64,000 nt of DNA from Galeruca laticollis (Eukaryota; Arthropoda; Insecta; Coleoptera; Chrysomelidae), in assembly GCA_963921935.1 (NCBI GenBank), contig OY998177.1, positions 106,694,067 through 106,758,066 of the forward strand. Reading direction: 5' to 3'. The notes under the pieces were generated by a model that was given only the letters and a program-made list of their open reading frames with translations, had not been told where the DNA came from and made no database searches. Positions 20,297 through 31,204 of this stretch are shown here, piece after piece; position 1 is the first letter of the stretch, and every line of letters starts with the position of its first letter. The position numbers were made by a program, and so were the translations under genes.

Positions 20297-23200
20297 ACTT
20301 GAATATTCTTCAGTGGACCGCACGTTCCGCTGTATCCAATAAAACAGTCTGATTAATATATTATCTGATCATAGAATTGATATCGCTTTAATATCAGAAA
20401 CGTGGTTTAATCCAAATAAATCTTATACATTTCCTGGTTATCATATTGTACATAGAGATAGACTTGATGCCACCACTGGGGTGGCAATACTAATAAAAAA
20501 CACTATAAAATACAAAGAAAAGATTATCGAGGATATCAATGAAAATATGCAAGCTTGTGCAGTTCAAATAATTAGCGCAGACTTCAGTCTTACATTGATT
20601 TTAATTTATTGTCCCCCAGACGCTAAAATGAGTACACAAGACTTCATGAAACTTTTTGAATATGCACTTTAATTGGAGGTGATTTAAATGGACCTCACGG
20701 ATTATGGGGATCTTACAAAACCAATACATCAGGAACAAACATTGTAAATGCATTAAATCAGTCTAACAACATGATACTATTAAACGATGGATCAACTAAG
20801 ATATCAAGAACAACCAATAAGTCGGCGATTGATCTAACATTCGCTACTTCCGATATTGCAAATGGAATTCATTGGCAAGTGTTACCAGACACCTTAGGAT
20901 CAGACGATTATGCTATTCTAATTAATTTTCTTTACTCAGGAGCTCAAATAGAAACGATAATATATCCCACTACAAAATGGAATACTAAGAAAGCTAACTG
21001 GAAAAAATATAACTCAGTTTCTCAAAGCTATTTTAAGAAAATCCCAGAAACTTTTAATGACATATTTCATGAAAGGTATAGAATTTTCAGCTTCTGTGGC
21101 TATACCAGTAAAAAAAAGTTTAAAATAAACAAACCACCACCACCGCCCTGGTGGGATAGTGAGTGCGATTGTGCAACAGAACGCAGAAAAAAGCAATTAG
21201 TGCATATAAACGTCTAAGTTCATCGGAGAATTATATTATAGTCAACAACGAAATTGCTGCAACAAAACTACTACTTACTAAAAATAAAAGCCAAAAATCA
21301 TTGGATTACTTTTTGTAATAAATGAAATAAAAATACAACTAGTACAGAATTATGGCAACAAGCTAAAAGAATGCAGAGAATCACAATAGGTAGTAATTCA
21401 AACAACAAAACATGCAAAAACTTCGATTGGGCTGAGGAATTTATGAATAAAACCACACCTTGCTCAGTATCTCAAGAATTTACAAATATTAATGAAGAAG
21501 AAGATGATACACATAATGAATTATTTAGCAAACCCATAATTTATAGTGAATTAGCATTCGCTCTCAAAAAAACCAATAACACGTCACCTGGCATAGATCA
21601 AATTACATATGACATGATATGGAATTTAGCACATAACGCAAAATTGTTTTTAATAGAAATATACAACGATGTCAGGATTCATAATAATATCATTGAAGAT
21701 TGGAAAAGATCAATAGTAGTACCCATACATAAAAACGGAAAAAGTCGTGACTTAGCCGACTCATATCGACCCATAACTTTGCTGTTGTGTATATTGAAAA
21801 CATTTGAAAGAATTATCAAACAGAGATTAGAATTTTTCATTATCTCTAAATTAACACTTCCTTCAGGTCAATATGGTTTTAGAAGAGGATTTAGCACCAA
21901 TGACGCCATATTATACTGGTGACCGATACACAAATATGTTTCCCAAAAAATCATTACTTAGGAGCAGCATTTCTCGATATTAAGGGAGCATATTATTCGG
22001 TTGACTTAGTATTTTTACGGGAAAAATTAATCAATATTGGGATACCAAGAAGAATTTGTAATGTAATGTGTAACCTGTTTAATTATAGAAAAGTTTATGT
22101 CAGATATATAAACAATTCACTTACAAACCCTCGAAATACTTCCACAGGATTACCTCAAGGAGCAGTACTTTCTCCATTATTATTTAATATATTCACAGCA
22201 AGTCTACATGAAGAAATTAACTACAAAGTAATCCAATATGCGGATGACTTCGTAGTGTATAACTCCGATAAAACCTTACCAAATACTTTGACAAATCTAA
22301 AGCAATCGGCCATTTTCATCACACAGAAACTGGACTCATTAGGCTTTCTGGTTACTCCTGAAAAATCGAGTATTATGTTTTTTACACGCCATAACTTACC
22401 ACACATGGTCAATATTACAATAAACGAGATCCCATACCCAGTCTCAACATCAGTTGTTTACTTTGGCATTACTTTAGATAAAAAACTTACTTGGAAAAGT
22501 CATGTGGAGAGTATTATTACAAAATGCAACAAAGGTTTAAACTTCCTAAAATTAATACGAAGGACATGGTGGGGAGCCGACCCTCATACTTGCATAACTT
22601 TCTACAAAACATATATAAGATCGATTATAGATTATATCTATATGGAACCGCAACTCCAAGCATACTAAAAAAATTAGAAATTGTACAGAACAATGCCATG
22701 AGACTTTGTATCGGGGCAATGAAATCTACACCAGTAGAAGCTCTTCGAGTTGAAGCCTTAGAACCGCCATTAGAACTTCGTAGAACATTACTAACAGAAA
22801 AATTAATTATTAAATCCCATTACAGACAGCCAGCAATTATTAAAAATATTTCGGAGTTAAATATATATGACCTTACAAACAAATATTGGGCCAAAAAACC
22901 TTCGCCCATTACATGTCAGGCGTTTAGGGAAAATTATAATTTAATTAATAATTTAGATGTTCCCAAGACATATGAACTTATTGATTTCTTCACATCACTG
23001 AAATACGTACATGTTGAAATTCCAAATTATAATCATAATATAATGATCAGTAAGAATATACTATCACATTACTTATCAAAATATGATAGTTGCGTTAGAA
23101 TATATACGGATGCTTCCAAACAATCCAGTGGTGTAGGGTGCGCATTTTATGCCCGGTCAGTGAAGGTTCAAATGCAATTTAAACTAAATAACGCTACTTC

Positions 23201-23950
23201 TATTTTTTCTGCAGAAGCAATCGGAATTATCAAAGCTCTTGAATTCATTGAACGACATGGTTATAAAAAATCCATCATAATATCGGATTCCTTATCAGTT
23301 CTCACGAGCATTAGCCAACCTTTTGATATAAATGCTACTTATGAAAATCAAATCATTCCAAAAATTAAACTGAAAATCGAAAAGCTACGCCCAAAAGGTT
23401 TCGATATCAGTTTTTTGTGGATAAAAGCACATATTGGACTGCAGCATAATGAACATGTGGATAATCTAGCCAAAGAAGCCGTAAAAAATGGACTACCAAT
23501 AAATAATAAAATAAACGTGGATGAGTGCCTAAAGCAATGTAAAATTAAACTAAAAGAAAGGTGGAAAAATTTATGGCATGAGTATTGCATTGAAAACCCT
23601 AAAAGATATACACTCTTACACCCAGAAATTCCCAACCAATACTAGTACAGGAACTATCAATTACCGCGTAGTAGTATAGTCACTATAAGTAGACTTAAGT
23701 TTGACCATGCAAGCTATCCCGCACATCTTAATAAAATAAAAGTAATAGATTCGAACTTGTGCGACACTTGTTACCGTATATTAAATATACACAACATAGA
23801 AAATATATGTATAGAGAACTAATAAAAATCGATGTTCTACCTCCCTTCAATGTAATGAACTTACTGGCACTAAATAAGCTGCCTGTTTATAACGTTTTAC
23901 TGACATTCATTAAAGCATGCAATTTAAAACTGTAATATTATGTAGCTCCT
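20297..23950 (+). pseudogene. ORF2 of the I-type LINE: APE endonuclease, RT, RNase H
   Basis: APE endonuclease 20297-21200: LISETWF with the catalytic Glu, IGGDLNGPHGLWGS, SAIDLTFATS, and GSDDYAI where SDH is usual, so the catalytic His appears replaced by Asp. RT 21371-22660: SPGIDQITYDM, SYRPITLL, QYGFRRGFST, LPQGAVLSP, IQYADDFVVY. RNase H 23090-23490: IYTDASK, FSAEAIGI, IISDSLSVL, NEHVDNLAKEA. A final knuckle region has SRLKFDHASYPAHL and CDTC (about 23690-23770). Frameshifts near 20670, 21918 and 22630, plus a stop at 23643. The RT YADD box and the RNase H acidic residues are intact. Confidence 0.87.
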
Positions 23951-24159
23951 TCTCCTCTGTAAGTGAACCTAACCTGATTATTCCCTATTAGTACCGTGGT
24001 CTAACTTTTCTGTGAGTTAGCCACCCTGAAATACCCCTGGGTGTGAAACGTATATCCTTAACCTATCCAAATTGATTCTTACAGTTAACATATTTGGTAC
24101 CCTTTTTAGTACTGTAGCTCATGGCTAAATGGACTATGTCCTTCGGCCAAAAAAAAACC

Positions 24160-24790
24160 CTGATTATCACATAAATAGACGGTTTTCTCAAATAAATATC
24201 TTTGTATAATATATTAGAAAATAACAGGTTCAGAATAAAACGTATTTAATGGTTTGAAAATAGTTTTTCCTGATTATGACATAAAATAGACGAGACGGTT
24301 TTCTCAAATAAATATCTCTGTATAATATATTAGAAAATAACAGGTTCAGAATAAAACGTATTTAATGGTTTGAAAATAGTTTTCCCTGATTATGACATAA
24401 AATTGACGGTATTCGCAAATAAATATCTCTGTATAATATATTAGAAAATAACAGGTTCAGAATAAAACTTATTTCACGGTTTGAAAATAGTTTTCCCTGA
24501 TTATGACATAAAATTGACGGTATTCGCAAATAAATATCTCTGTATAATATATTAGAAAATAACAGGTTCAGAATAAAACGTATTTCATGGTTTGAAAATA
24601 GTTTTCCCTGATTATGACATAAAATAGACGGTATTCGCAAATAAATATCTCTGTATAATATATTAGAAAATAACAGGTTCAGAATAAAACGTATTTCATG
24701 GTTTGAAAATAGTTTTCCCTGATTATGACTTAAAATAAACGGTATTCGCAAATAAATATTTCTGTATAATGTATTAGAAAATAACCCAGA
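24160..24790. repeat. 111-bp tandem repeat, about 5.7 units
   Basis: Unit starts (GATTATGACATAAAAT) fall near 24164, 24273, 24388, 24499, 24610 and 24721; the last four are spaced exactly 111. Each unit carries AATAAATATCTCTGTATAAT and AACAGGTTCAGAATAAAAC. Because 111 is divisible by three, the minus strand stays open across the array, but the text looks like chance translation of satellite DNA. Confidence 0.88.
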
Positions 24791-26473
24791 TAGCACGAAT
24801 ATGTTCAGGATGGATCGTCGGGCATCAAAAATTATTATCAATGTGTTTGAAATATCACAATCACAAAAAAACAAATCACTGTTTACACACGGGCCGACGT
24901 AAAAGGGGGGTTCCAGGCCACACGTTGCCCGTTAACTCACTGAGTTTCTTCCCCTCCTCTCGTCCAAATTTTCTTCTATTTATTTCTAAAGATTTGGGAT
25001 GAGGTTTGTTATTCAAAACATCAACTGTAGCTGTGTTTATTTAATTACCTTCACTTGCCCTTGCTTTATTTTTATTATTTTCGTAATTGAAGGTTAATTT
25101 TAATTAATTTCTCTATGCTAAGTTGCAATATTTGTCTGTATTTTTTTGATAATCAAAACATCGGTGTGTTTTTGATTCAATTATTGTCATCGACCTTGTG
25201 AATTGTGTAAATTGTTTCTAGATCTTTTTTTTGTTTTTATATTAATTGAATTCGACTCATTTGATGTAAAGAAAATTATATCTATATAGGGTGTCCCTAA
25301 GTATTCTGCCATATTTCGTGTTTATTACACCATATTCAGATGATTTTTTTTAATGATATTTGATACTTTTTCCCATTGTAAAAACACGTAATTTAATAAA
25401 AACAGGTATGTGAAGGTACGAATCACCCTGTAAACAACAGATATTTTTTTTGCTAATTGGTATGTATTTTGTATTGATATATTTGGCCGTAACATCATAA
25501 AAAAATCAATAGTCACTTTTTGGAGACCGTTTTAAAAAAGTTGGGATTTTGAACTTCAACGCCCTGTATCTTAAAATCTAGCCATAGGATAAGGTTGGCC
25601 CATGAAGACTTTTGATCAGGACATCAAATACCAGTAAATTTCAAAAAATCAGACAATTTCACGGTGCTCCTGTTTCCATAAGAGTAGTGCGGTTTGTAAT
25701 GATTTTGTAATATGACCGATCCTATGATCGTGTTTATGATTGTTGGTGTTTAATGAAACTCACTAAAGACCTTTTATTTACAAAAGAACGAAATGAGATG
25801 TTGATAATATTCGGATATAGGGAGGATGTCACCAAGATACTTCAATAATTTATATTCGTGATCCTATAGTAAGAGCTACTACAATTCGCTGGAAAACAAA
25901 CCGCAGAAAACCTGCAACACCGACATATATGAGAGTGCTGCACACATGACTGTGTATTGTTTCTTCTTGTTACGTTCTGAGCTTGTAATATAATTCATAA
26001 AAATGTGTCTTGAACATTATCAGATGATTTCTGCATCCCCCTTCATCCTCTAATACCAGTTCCTTTAACAAGCCTTGTGATGCTCCTAACTGATTTTTTT
26101 ATCAAATCGACTGTCTCGCTCAAAATCGACCCGTCTTGTATTATTATCTCAAGTAAATAGTGTGTTCAGGATGAATAACACCAACGATTCCAGTAATTCC
26201 AATTTAATTATTAGATTTCAATATAGAATATATACTAACATTTTTTGCCAATCCTGTATGTACATTTCAAGCAGTTATATTCAACAGTGGAACAATTACA
26301 AAAGAAACGTGAATATGTAGTGAAATAAAATGTAGGAATATAACGCAGAAGGGAAGTTGTAAACATTAAAGATAATGAAAACATAGATTCAGTAAATAAC
26401 GGTGGCCATTATTTAAGGGAAGTAGAATCCATTTCACATTTACGAAGATGAATAATTTTTTAAAATTTAAAAT
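24791..26473. other. Non-coding; possible mariner-type end near 25290
   Basis: No supported gene. AGGGTGTCCCTAAG at about 25289 resembles one terminal repeat of the mariner-like elements, but I find no partner. The sequence TCAACGCCCTGTATC near 25557 may be a degenerate opposite end. Confidence 0.4.
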
Positions 26474-27940
26474 CTAGTCTTCTGTTATTGTAAACTCCAT
26501 TTCCTTATTAACATTATCCTATCTTTTATGTTTGTTCTGGCAGACACAAACTCATTATATCGGTAATTTAAGAAATACAAGGTGTTAAATTTGTAAAACC
26601 TAACATAATTCATATATCTCATTCGAAGTTTGCTGTGATTATCTTCTTGTTTAGAAGGAGTTTAGACACCTTCATAGGATAGGTACATTAACAGAAATAT
26701 TCTTATTCACGATAACGTATTTTCATATATCAAATTTTTCTTAGAATAACCATATACTTTTTCACGGATTTGATAGAAATCAAACTAGTATATTATCCGT
26801 TTTATGTAGCTTTCTGCTATGCACTTCAAACTCCATCCGTTCATATTCTCATAAAAAATATAATGAAAGTGTGGTCCAGAAAAAATCCTAGCTTGAAAAA
26901 AGGAAGAAAACAAAACAATTACTATGTCGACCCTTACTCTGTGGAATCTACTCATATTACTTTTTTAAAGGAAACTAACTGTTTCTAGATAAGTCTCCAA
27001 TATATTGTTAAAACTTCTAAGAAATTGACAATTGTTTCGCTATTATGGTCAAAATGACAGAAGTTACATTTCGTGTGATGCCGACCTGATGTTTAATAAT
27101 TATTTTTAGCTAGACCAAAAAGTGACCCTTGTGATTGACTTGTTAATAGAAAAAATAAAAAGATAATAAATTACAAATATTGAAGCCCTATGAGGATATC
27201 CGTGATAACTCAGCAAAATCATGGGGGTAGAAGAAGGTGCTTTATATCTCGAATAACTTGTTTCAGTCTTTTGATGTTGGCCAATTATTTTTTATTAGAT
27301 TTCGATTGATGGGAGACAGAAGGGAACTACATTCTTTTGACTTATAAAGGAATAATGTAGGTGAGCCATCCGTAAATGCTTGTTTCGCTAGTAGGTCGGC
27401 TCTTTAATTTCCTGGTATACCTTATGACTAGGGACCAAATAAAATTGATTTTTAGGATTCTTAATTTAGAGATATGGTAGAGATCCTGTAATTGGGTAGC
27501 AAGAGGGTGGTAAGAAATAAGTTTTTGTATGTGTTGTAGTGCGTTGAGAAAGTCTGAAATTATGAGGAAATTTGTTCTTTAGGATGTGTTCAATGGTTTC
27601 CCGTACAGCAAGAAGTTCGACAGAGAGTTATTTTGATGAAGTTTGAATTTTGTAGAGGAATTATAATAAAATAAAAAAGAACCGACTCCAATTTTAGATT
27701 TGAACCGTCCGTGAATATGAGGTAGTGTTGCTTGTTTGAGTTGTGACAGGTGTGACTTAAAAAAAGAGTACGGTAGGAAGGATTTGTCAAATGAAAGAAG
27801 TGAGACGTTAAAGGGTATGGAAAGAATGCGATGTTAGGAAGGGTATACTTTATGTTATTCGAAGGAGGAATAAGTGGTCATTTGACCCGAGAGTATGAGT
27901 ATTTCCAGCTGATGGAGGGGATGATCTTAATATATCCATG
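26474..27940 (-). pseudogene. Left inverted copy: LINE RNase H and 3' tail
   Basis: Minus strand carries an RNase H start (HYLIFTDGSN, at about 27700) and downstream WVPS-like and LLAKQAF text that is better seen in the right copy. It continues into a tail shared with the Penelope-like palindrome family (27000-27170) and about 450 bp more. Many stops. Confidence 0.65.
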
Positions 27941-27990
27941 TTCAGAACACAAAACTGCCTTGTTTTTGTGTTCTGAACATGGACATAATT
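27936..27990. repeat. Short palindrome between the LINE arms
   Basis: CCATGTTCAGAACACAAAA (27938-27956) and its inverse (27963-27982) form a stem of about 19 bp with a 6-base loop, just inside the left arm. Confidence 0.75.
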
Positions 27991-28489
27991 CAGCGGATCA
28001 ACGAGTAGTATGATTTTCGACCTAGCCTTAGTGATTTTTTTGACATCGGTATCTGTACCAATTACTAAATCCTACAATTCCTCGTGCTCTTAATAAGTTT
28101 GTACGGCGAACTTCCATGTATCGTAATTCTCACGACCTTTAACCCTTTCAATGGACGGCATCTGATACGACGACATGTTTCAGAGTTCGGAAATTTATTT
28201 AACACTTTACCAGACTATTCTGAAAGCCTGTTTCTGGGCCCATAACCTTTTGTTGTAGAAGCAAATATTGGGATGGATATTCCTTTTTACTTGGTATGAT
28301 TATATACATTTTTATTAATTAAAACAATATACAAAATCTACAATCTACTAGACACGTATTTTATATTCTAATATATATGACATTACATTACTGACAGTTC
28401 TCATTCAACCGACTAGATTATATCTAGTCAACGCCATAGAACACTAAAGTAATATATTATTTCAAATTTACACATCTCACATGCGTTAC

Positions 28490-30328
28490 TTGTAATTCAC
28501 AGTATACCTCAACCTTAATACCCTCAAATCCCTAGCCTATCACCATTGGGATTCAGATTATGCAACACTAATCAAAATATATCGGACGGTAATTCTTCCA
28601 AAACTAATGTATGGAGGCTTCACCTTCGATTCTGCAAGACCAATAACCTATAAAAATTGGCTCAACCCAATTCAGAATCAAACACTAAGACTTTCAACAG
28701 AAATTTTTCGTATATACCTGTCGCATAGAAAGCCTACAAAGTATCACACTCCCCTTCACTCAATACGCTCAGACAAACCCAACTAATAAAATACTTGGTC
28801 TCTATGAAACAAAGACTTTTTATCCAAAAAACCTTTAATATATTAACATCATCCCCTCCATCAGCTGGAAATACTCATACTCTCGGGTCAAATGACCACT
28901 TATTCCTCCTTCGAATAACATAAAGTATACCCTTCCTACCATCGCATTCTTTCCATACCCTTTAACGTTTCACTTCTTTCATTTGACAAATCCTCCCTAC
29001 CGTACTCTTTTTTTAAGTCACACCTGTCACAACTCAAACAAGCAACACTACCTCATATTCACGGACGGTTCAAATCTAAAATTGGAGTCGGTTCTGTTTT
29101 ATTTTATTATAATTCCTCTACAAAATTCAAACTTCATCAAAATAACTCATTCCTCTCTGTCGAACTTCTTGTTGTACGGGAAACCATTGAACACATCCTA
29201 AAGAACAAATTTCCTCATAATTTCAGACTTTCTCAACGCACTACAACACATACAAAAACTTATTTCTTACCACCTTATTGCTACCCAATTACAGGATCTC
29301 TACCATGTCTCTAAATTAAGAATCCTAAAAATCAATTTTATTTGGGTCCCTAGTCATAAGGTATACCAGGAAATTAAAGAGCCAACCTACTAGCGAAACA
29401 AGCATTTACGGATGGCTCACCTACATTATTCCTTTATAAGTCAAAAGAATTTAGTTCCCTTCTGTCTCCCATCAATCGAAATCTAATAAAAAATAATTGG
29501 CCAACATCAAAAGACAGAAACAACTTATTCGAGATATAAAGCACCTTCTACGACCCCCATGATTTTGCTGAATTATCACGGATATCCTCATAGGGCTAAT
29601 ACTATCTAACCTTCAATATTTGTAATTTCATATCTTTTTATTTTTTCTATCAACATATATTAAGTCAATTACAAGGGTCACTTCTTGGTCTACCTAAAAA
29701 TAATTATTAAACATCAGGTCGGCATCACACGAAATGTAACTTCTGTCATTTTGACCATAATAGCGAAACCATTGTCAATTTTTTAGTAGTTTCAACAATA
29801 TATTGGAGACTTATCTAGAAACAGTTAGTTTCCTTTAAAAAAGTAATATGAGTAGATTCCACAGAGTAAGGGTCGACATAGTAATTGTTTTGTTTTCTTC
29901 CTTTTTTCAAGCTAGGATTTTTTCTGGACCATACTTTCATTATATTTTTTATGAGAATATGAACGGATGGAGTTTGAAGTTCATAGCAGAAAGCTACATA
30001 AAACGGATAATATACTAGTTTGATTTCTGCCAAATCCGTGAAAAATTATATGGTTATTCTAAGAAAAATTTGATATATGAAAATACCTTATCCTGTGAAT
30101 AAGAATATTTCTGTTAATGTACCTATCCTATGAAGGTGTCTAAACTCCTTCTAAACAAGAAGATAAACACAGCAAACTTCAAATGAGATATATCAATTAT
30201 GTTAGGTTTTACAAATTTAACCCCTTGTATTTCTTAAATTACCGATATAATGAGTTTGTGTCTGCCAGAACTAACATAAAAGATAGGATATCAATAGGGA
30301 AATGGAGTTTACAATAACAGAAGACTAG
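28490..30328 (+). pseudogene. Right copy: LINE post-RT, RNase H and 3' tail
   Basis: Extends further 5' than the left copy: LKSLAYHHWDSDYATL, ILPKLMYGG (post-RT thumb region), then IFTDGS in shifted frames at about 29055, FLSVELLVVRETIEHIL, an indel-damaged PSHKG-type region, and NLLAKQAFTDGSPTLF. It then enters the shared tail at about 29600-29880. Its RNase H differs from that of the 20-24 kb LINE, so this is another family. Confidence 0.7.
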
Positions 30329-31204
30329 TCAAGAAATTAGCGCGGATTATAAACTGAATACCCTTCTGGGCCACCCTGTATGAAACAAAACGTCTCGCAG
30401 CGATACGGTAATTCAGAGCTCAATTCAAAAACGAATCATTCAATTGTTGCGAATTTCCAACTTATTGCAATGTATTTGTTTTATTTCTATCGAGTTTTTC
30501 AATTTTTCCACTTTGAATCTTTAAAAAATAGGATGAATGTGTTTGAAAGAAAGACTAGAAGAAACATTTCCATAGAAAATAGTCAGAAGATAACCGCATT
30601 CATCGAAAGTGGTTTTAAAAACGTTTTAATAGCTTTTTATCTGTATCTCTGATATATGGTTAATTGTAGTTATATCTATTTTGAGTGAGAACAAATACAC
30701 ATTTTTCGGGTATATAATGATCATCTAAAAATAATCTATATCAAAAAAGTGTTACCAACTAAATAACCAACGAAGAAAAGTAACAGTTAATCTGTGGGTA
30801 TTTATAAGCCTCGAGGCTAGATCTCATGTCTTCGTAGTATCGAATCGACGGTAACCAGTTTGGTCAGATTGTCATATGTGTGATTGTGCTGCTGTATCTC
30901 TGTTTTCTCTATTTATGTGTGTTTTCGTTATGACGTTACCAGGTGCCGTCAAAATTTACTTTTTTGAAGTGGTTTTCGTTTTTGGGAAAATAGGTCTTAT
31001 AATAATTGACAAAGGCGAAAATATTTTTTCTAATTTTCACATATTAAGTGACAGTTTTTAAAACTCACTGACCTTTTGAAACGTTTTACTTTTCGTAACT
31101 AGTTATTAAAAGTATAATATTTCGCAACTGGTGATGAAATAGTATATTATACACCTAGGTTGAGGGTGAGTTATTATTTACTGAGCACTTTTATATCCTG
31201 ATAT
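30329..31204. other. Non-coding, nothing recognised
   Basis: Short chance ORFs only. GGGCCACCCTGTATG near 30370 resembles a mariner-type end but has no partner. Confidence 0.4.

Larger units (their letters stand above)
19908..24155 (+). mobile_element. I-type (RNase H-bearing) LINE, nearly full ORF2
   Basis: ORF1 C-terminus, then ORF2 with APE endonuclease, RT, RNase H and a cysteine knuckle, then a 3' untranslated region of about 200 bp ending in an A-run near 24150. The 5' end is truncated inside ORF1. The presence of RNase H places it in the I/LOA/R1 group; the exact clade needs a tree. Confidence 0.85.
26474..30328. repeat. Large inverted repeat, arms about 1.46 and 1.49 kb
   Basis: The left arm (about 26474-27940) is repeated inverted as the right arm (about 28838-30328) with a spacer of about 0.9 kb. 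Outer match: CTAGTCTTCTGTTATTG at 26474 and its inverse ending at 30328. Inner match: GGAGGGGATGAT at about 27916 and its inverse at about 28850. The arms differ by scattered substitutions and small indels. Both hold the 3' part of the same LINE, pointing outward. Confidence 0.85.

Noticed and set aside
24160..24790. CRISPR-like array or repeat protein on the minus strand
   Set aside because: Units are head-to-tail copies with no unique spacers, and the open frame follows from the unit length of 37 codons. Eukaryotic satellite is the simpler reading.
25285..25330. Mariner-type terminus GGGTGTCCCTAAG
   Set aside because: No inverted partner or transposase found nearby; recorded only as a possible remnant.
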